Positions 60,345 through 64,000 of a DNA stretch of 64,000 bases are shown here, one piece after another; the stretch's first letter is position 1, and the number at the start of each line of letters is the position of its first letter. The DNA comes from Bacillus sp. KH172YL63 (GTDB taxonomy: Bacteria; Bacillota; Bacilli; Bacillales; Bacillaceae_B), in contig NZ_AP022842.1 of the NCBI RefSeq assembly GCF_011398925.1, positions 2,902,001-2,966,000 of the forward strand. Reading direction: 5' to 3'. The translations under genes and the position numbers were made by a program. The notes under the pieces were generated by a model. That model did not search any database and had not been told where the DNA came from. It was given only the letters and a program-made list of their open reading frames with translations.

Positions 60345-61454
60345 TCATCGCGTCTGATAGCCGGTGTTTTCCTGATCCACCGCATCATGGAGCGCTGCAT
60401 TGAGACCGCTCGCAATCAGGTTGGCCATATCTTCCATGAACACGTCCACTTCCTTCGGGGTGACCATCAGATTATGGCCGATCGGCGAAAGAACTTCATG
60501 GATGAGCTTTCGCTTTTCCTGATCTTCCAGCGTCCCGACTATTCCCATGAACGTTTGACGATGCTCTGCTTCCGGAAGGTCTTCATCGGTTAATTTCCTT
60601 CTTTCACCGAAACTTAATCCCGCAGGGGCAAGTGACCGGGACGGTCTGTTCCCTTCCCTCATTTCTTTCCCGAAATGTTTCAGGAGAAAATCGACCGTGT
60701 CACTCACGATGGTGACGGCATCCAGGACGGTCGGGACACCGATGGCAATGACAGGTACACCCAGCGTTTCCTGATCCAGTCCTTTTCTCTTGTTTCCGAC
60801 ACCTGATCCAGGATGAATGCCCGTATCCGAAATTTGTATCGTCGAATTGACCCGCTCGATGGAACGGGAGGCAAGCGCATCAATTGCAATGATAAAGTCC
60901 GGCTTCGATTTCTCGACAACCCCGAAGATGATATCGCTCGTTTCAATCCCCGTCAGCCCCATCACCCCGGGCACGATGGTACTCACAGGCCGGTATCCTT
61001 CTTGTACAGATTCAGGCTGAAGTTCGAATAGATGTCTCGTTACAATGATATCTTCACAGACACGGGGCCCAAGTGAATCCGGCGTCACATTCCAGTTTCC
61101 GAGCCCGACGATCAAACAGCTTGCATTTTTATCGATCGCATTCTGCTTCAGGAATTGACTAAATTCATTAGCAAATACTTTTTCCACCCTTTGCTGCAGT
61201 TCTGAATCTTCTTCTCGGATGCCGTGGGCTTCGATGGTCAGATAGTTGCCCGGCTTCTTACCAATCTTTTCTTCACCTTCGGGCGTCACGGTGACAAGGG
61301 AAACCTTTACCCCGTCCTCATCTTTTTCTTTGATGATGACGCCTTGTATCGATGACGAATTCTCTGCTTGATCACCCACGACCATTTCCCTTGCTTCGAC
61401 GGCGAGGTCGGTACGGACTGAGTATTTACTTAAATCGATTTCTTCTTTTTTCAT
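60345..61454 (-). CDS. gpr: Germination protease Gpr
   Basis: A 369-residue zymogen of the spore protease that degrades small acid-soluble proteins at germination. The propeptide is about the first 15 residues ([20 protein letters not shown], with cleavage before VRTDLAVEA). [20 protein letters not shown] and [20 protein letters not shown] are typical Gpr segments. GGAGGT precedes the ATG. In B. subtilis it is transcribed in the forespore. spoIIP follows downstream after a 450-bp gap. Confidence 0.97.
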   Translation of the reverse strand: MKKEEIDLSKYSVRTDLAVEAREMVVGDQAENSSSIQGVIIKEKDEDGVKVSLVTVTPEGEEKIGKKPGNYLTIEAHGIREEDSELQQRVEKVFANEFSQFLKQNAIDKNASCLIVGLGNWNVTPDSLGPRVCEDIIVTRHLFELQPESVQEGYRPVSTIVPGVMGLTGIETSDIIFGVVEKSKPDFIIAIDALASRSIERVNSTIQISDTGIHPGSGVGNKRKGLDQETLGVPVIAIGVPTVLDAVTIVSDTVDFLLKHFGKEMREGNRPSRSLAPAGLSFGERRKLTDEDLPEAEHRQTFMGIVGTLEDQEKRKLIHEVLSPIGHNLMVTPKEVDVFMEDMANLIASGLNAALHDAVDQENTGYQTR

Positions 61455-61551
61455 AAGTGCTCTACCTCCAGGCTTGGTTCTGCATCAGTATTTTTTTATG
61501 TTTACCTTTTTGGTTCTTGTTCATTCACTCGTTTAATTTCGCGTCATAGTA

Positions 61552-61580
61552 TTGCAAAATCACAGTTCGTTTGATAGAAT
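61552..61580 (+). promoter_or_regulatory. Sigma-A promoter of rpsT
   Basis: TTGCAA and TAGAAT with a 17-bp spacer, about 75 bases upstream of rpsT. Confidence 0.7.
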
Positions 61581-61655
61581 ATCATTTGTTCTTATTGTTT
61601 AGGAATTTAAATCGAGTCACATAGAATCTCGAACCTTTTATAGGAGGTGACAGAA

Positions 61656-61907
61656 ATGCCAAATATCAAATCAGCTATCAAACGCGTAAAAACTAGCAAC
61701 GAGCGTAACGCTCAAAACGCTGCAGTGAAATCAACAATGCGTACTGCGATCAAAAAAGCAGAAGCAGCTACAACTAACAGCGCTGATAACGCTAAAGATC
61801 TAGTAACTGAAGCGGTACGTCAATTAGACAAAGCAGCTCAAAAAGGTCTTATCCACAAAAACGCTGCAGACCGTCAAAAGTCTCGCCTAATGAAAAAAGC
61901 GAACTAA
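61656..61907 (+). CDS. rpsT: 30S ribosomal protein S20
   Basis: An 83-residue basic, all-helical S20 that binds 16S rRNA at the foot of the 30S subunit. It begins [20 protein letters not shown] and ends [20 protein letters not shown] 61656 is seven bases after AGGAGG; the frame's GTG at 61647 overlaps that site. It stands between gpr and holA, as in B. subtilis. Confidence 0.97.
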   Translation: MPNIKSAIKRVKTSNERNAQNAAVKSTMRTAIKKAEAATTNSADNAKDLVTEAVRQLDKAAQKGLIHKNAADRQKSRLMKKAN

Positions 61908-61911
61908 TTGA

Positions 61912-61949
61912 AAAAACCACCCTGCCATCCGGCCGGGTGGTTTTTCTTT
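61912..61949. terminator. Bidirectional terminator between rpsT and holA
   Basis: AAAAACCACCC and GGGTGGTTTTT form an 11-bp stem with a 12-base loop, T-rich on both strands. Confidence 0.92.
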
Positions 61950-61960
61950 TGACATGTCCT

Positions 61961-62989
61961 TCACGTAAAGCTTTGGTCATGAAGCTTAAAGAGAAACATT
62001 TCGATCATGAGTTCTTTTTTGATTTTTCCTGTTTTGATTTCATAATCCCCCTGTGACAGGAGTTCGATGATATAGCCCAGCTGCTTGTCACTGAAATGTT
62101 TGGCCTGACCTGCCGCAAGCTTCACACGGAATGGATGCACCTTCAGGGTGGAAGCAATCTTCTGTTGTCCATACCCCCGTCTGGAAAGTTCCTTCACCCC
62201 ATAAATCAGCCGGAATTGTCCAGCAAGAATCGCCAGCACTTTCAATGGTTCCTCATTCTGCTTCAAGAGATCATAATAGATCCTCAATGCTTCATCAATC
62301 CGTCTGTGGACAACTTTATCTACCAGCGTGAAAATATTCTGCTCAAGGGATCTTGCCGTCAGTTTCTCGACAACTTCCACGTCGATGTGATTGGTGTCAC
62401 TTGCGTATAGGGAGAGCTTATCCAATTCCTGCGTGAGCATCATCAGGTTTGTTCCAGCGAGAGTGAGTAATAGCTCGACAGCATTTTCATCAATTTGCAC
62501 ACTGTTGCCCGCTGCACGCTCCCTTACCCATGCTTTTAATTCTTGTTCATTCAGCTTCTTGGCTTCTACCACTTCAGCGGTTTTCTTTAATAATTTGGTG
62601 ATTTTCTTACGCTCGTCCAACTTCTCGTAATTTGCAGTGATGACCAGGATGGTATAGGGAGCAGGTGATTGTATGTATTGCTCAAAGCGTTTGATATTAT
62701 GCTCTACCTTTTCTTTCGTCTTCTCTGCAGTCAAGAAAACAGGGTTTTGAAGGATGACGACCCTTTTCTCCCCCATGAACGGGAAGGTTTCTGCATCTTC
62801 CATCGCCACTTCCACAGGCGTTTCTTCCAGATCATAGCTGGAAAAGTTAAAATCCATTTCTTCCTCAGAAATGGCATTCGTGACGATCCTTTGTTTCGTT
62901 TCGTTGATAATAAATGACTCATTTCCGTATACTACATATATTGATGCGAATTGAGACTTCTCTATTTTTTTCCAAATATCAATAACCAA
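61961..62989 (-). CDS. holA: DNA polymerase III delta subunit
   Basis: A 342-residue clamp-loader subunit that opens the beta clamp. Family features include YVVYGNESFIINETKQRIV, AETFPFMGEKRVVIL, ARSLEQNIFTLVDKVV and KVHPFRVKLA. It matches B. subtilis YqeN along its length. TTG 62989 reproduces the family start (M-VIDIWK) and has GGAGAG upstream; the ATG at 63004 would add five residues. Confidence 0.93.
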   Translation of the reverse strand: MVIDIWKKIEKSQFASIYVVYGNESFIINETKQRIVTNAISEEEMDFNFSSYDLEETPVEVAMEDAETFPFMGEKRVVILQNPVFLTAEKTKEKVEHNIKRFEQYIQSPAPYTILVITANYEKLDERKKITKLLKKTAEVVEAKKLNEQELKAWVRERAAGNSVQIDENAVELLLTLAGTNLMMLTQELDKLSLYASDTNHIDVEVVEKLTARSLEQNIFTLVDKVVHRRIDEALRIYYDLLKQNEEPLKVLAILAGQFRLIYGVKELSRRGYGQQKIASTLKVHPFRVKLAAGQAKHFSDKQLGYIIELLSQGDYEIKTGKIKKELMIEMFLFKLHDQSFT

Positions 62990-63059
62990 GTCAGCACTCT
63001 CCATTATTTCTTTTCTCTACTCTATCGTAAGAAAGCTTTTCGGTTTTGACAAGGGGTAA

Positions 63060-63240
63060 AGGGGGACATCCCTCATATAGGACACCCCCTATATCTATAT
63101 TAACGTTCACGGGTAAGACCTAGGAACCATACCCGTCAACGGTATTTCCTTTGTTGTCATTAGTGTCACCCGGGGACATTGAACTTATGGGTGACAACTC
63201 TTGTCAGTAAAGGAAAAAGTAATGGGAAGTATAGATTTTT
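63060..63240. other. Highly folded intergenic stretch upstream of yqzM
   Basis: Several inverted repeats occur in 180 bases: ACGGGT/ACCCGT (63118 region), TTTCCTTT/AAAGGAAA enclosing about 55 bases, and TGTCACCC/GGGTGACA inside it. None has a T run. It lies between divergent holA and yqzM and encodes no protein that I can support. Confidence 0.5.
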
Positions 63241-63284
63241 CATGAGCGTTGTTCTATACTAGAATAGAAATAGGAGGGGTAGTT

Positions 63285-63419
63285 GTGAACCAATTTGAAA
63301 AGAATGTACAATCAAAAAGAAATGATGCAGTAGATTCAGGCGTTGGCTTCGCTGTTTCTTTTGGTTTCTTTGCTCTAATGTTCATTATTGCAACAGTGAT
63401 CAAACTGATCGGCTCTTAA
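63285..63419 (+). CDS. yqzM: Small membrane protein YqzM
   Basis: A 44-residue protein, beginning MNQFEKNVQSKRNDAVDSGV and ending with one membrane helix (about 20-41; FAVSFGFFALMFIIATVIKL). It matches YqzM in length, sequence and position between holA and comEC. It starts with GTG 63285, seven bases after AGGAGGGG. Function is unknown. Confidence 0.9.
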   Translation: MNQFEKNVQSKRNDAVDSGVGFAVSFGFFALMFIIATVIKLIGS

Positions 63420-63421
63420 TG

Positions 63422-63548
63422 AAAGACAGGTGGCAGACCTCAAAGTGCCCGGCATCTTCAATTTCCACATATGGTACTGTTTTTCAGCATGTATCATACA
63501 GTTGGTTTGAAGGCGCCTGACTCTTTGATATAGGTCTGCCCCTTTTTT
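63422..63548 (+). terminator. Long extended hairpin with T run after yqzM
   Basis: GGCAGACCT (63432) pairs with AGGTCTGCC (63532-63540). Further in, CAAAG/CTTTG, CTTCAA/TTGAAG and ACTGT/ACAGT also pair, so the whole 110 bases fold back on themselves. CCTTTTTT follows, consistent with an unusually long terminator for yqzM. Confidence 0.6.
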
Positions 63549-63579
63549 CATTAGCGCTTCATTTGTTTTGTTCTACATC

Positions 63580-64000
63580 CTATGGAAGTTGGGCAGAAAA
63601 CGTTCCTCTTTTCTCCCGAAAACGATAGGTGATCGCCCCGTCCTCCGCCGTGTTATAAAGGGTCAGGCCACGTATTCGCAGCCTCTCCATCACTTCAGGG
63701 TGGGGATGCCCAAAGCGATTCGATTCCCCTGCCGATATGATGCCCACCTGCGGATGCGTATCTTCCAGGAAGACTTCCGTCGTGCTCGTCTTGCTTCCAT
63801 GATGCCCCACTTTCAATACGTCCACTGGTAAATCGAATGTGTCAGCAAACTCCCTTTCGCCCTCCTCCTCAAGATCTCCGGTAAATAACCATCTCAGCGG
63901 ACCGATCCGCCCATACAACACGATTGAATCATTATTCCCTTCGTATACCGCATCCTGTGGTGACACAATATGAAGACCATTTCGATCCCCCTGCCAACTG
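63580..64000 (-). CDS. comEC: Competence protein ComEC, C-terminal part (runs off window)
   Basis: The last 139 codons of an open frame that continues past the window edge. It is the end of the metallo-beta-lactamase domain found at the C-terminus of ComEC/Rec2, the DNA channel of transformation: LFTGDLEEEGEREF, VLKVGHHGSKTSTTEVFL and ISAGESNRFGHPHPEV are characteristic. The GTG at 63966 is internal, as coding continues upstream (WQGDRNGLHIV). Its position after holA-yqzM matches the B. subtilis comE locus. Confidence 0.92.
   Translation of the reverse strand, partial: SWQGDRNGLHIVSPQDAVYEGNNDSIVLYGRIGPLRWLFTGDLEEEGEREFADTFDLPVDVLKVGHHGSKTSTTEVFLEDTHPQVGIISAGESNRFGHPHPEVMERLRIRGLTLYNTAEDGAITYRFREKRGTFSAQLP

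Noticed and set aside
60480..60490. A further CGGCGA copy inside gpr
   Set aside because: A single copy out of phase with the array and within coding sequence, as expected by chance.

Overview
This window is chromosomal DNA of a low-GC, endospore-forming Bacillaceae bacterium. The sporulation genes gpr, spoIIP, yqxA, yqfC and yqfD, the sigA-dnaG-ccpN block and the hrcA-grpE-dnaK-dnaJ block follow the Bacillus subtilis yqe-yqf-yqg region almost gene for gene. The family assignment is firm. The genus (Bacillus in the broad sense, perhaps Rossellomorea-like) is inferred from gene content and repeats only. No phage, plasmid, IS transposase, rRNA, tRNA or CRISPR array was seen.

Layout. 1-8.4 kb: end of a DUF456 gene, a Na+/phosphate cotransporter, a DUF1189 protein, a chemotaxis receptor, yqfZ, ispG, yqfX, yqfW and a DUF1499 protein. 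8.5-11 kb: the zinc-uptake operon znuC-znuB-zur with a promoter and a Zur-box-like site. 11-20.7 kb: yqfU, yqfT, nfo, cshB, yqfQ, ispH, yqfO-trmK, cccA and an acyl-CoA dehydrogenase. 20.8-26.7 kb: a small membrane protein, rpoD, dnaG, yqxD, yqfL, ccpN. 26.9-28.5 kb: a glycine T-box riboswitch and a single-chain glycyl-tRNA synthetase, on the opposite strand to its neighbours. 28.5-30.3 kb: a gene-free tract of tandem repeats. 30.3-42.2 kb: a long minus-strand run recO-yqzL-era-cdd-dgkA-ybeY-yqfF-phoH-yqfD-yqfC-(yqfB-like)-floA-yqeZ-yqeY-rpsU. 42.5-46.7 kb: yqeW, deoC, an 800-bp repeat-bearing gap and a GH13 alpha-glucosidase. 46.8-54.9 kb: the heat-shock operon hrcA-grpE-dnaK-dnaJ-prmA-rsmE-mtaB under a perfect CIRCE operator. 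55-64 kb: hemW, lepA, yqxA, spoIIP, gpr, rpsT, holA, yqzM and the 3' end of comEC.

How the genes work together. Most are housekeeping: replication and transcription (dnaG, rpoD, holA), ribosome biogenesis and RNA modification (era, ybeY, prmA, rsmE, mtaB, trmK, lepA, rpsU, rpsT), isoprenoid synthesis (ispG, ispH), chaperones, zinc homeostasis, gluconeogenic control (ccpN, yqfL) and sporulation. Insertions relative to the B. subtilis order as I recall it are the Na/Pi transporter, the chemotaxis receptor, the acyl-CoA dehydrogenase, deoC and the alpha-glucosidase.

The least explained material is intergenic. Short motifs are repeated at intervals of about two DNA helical turns: ATTGCGT every 21 bp in five blocks at 28.8-30.2 kb and every 20-21 bp at 8.6-8.7 kb, and CGGCGA every 20 bp at 60.16-60.27 kb. 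There is also a terminal-inverted-repeat element in three states of decay, a terminator hairpin that contains the yqfC ribosome-binding site, and a highly folded stretch around yqzM. Start sites often differ from the longest open frame; each was chosen by its ribosome-binding site.
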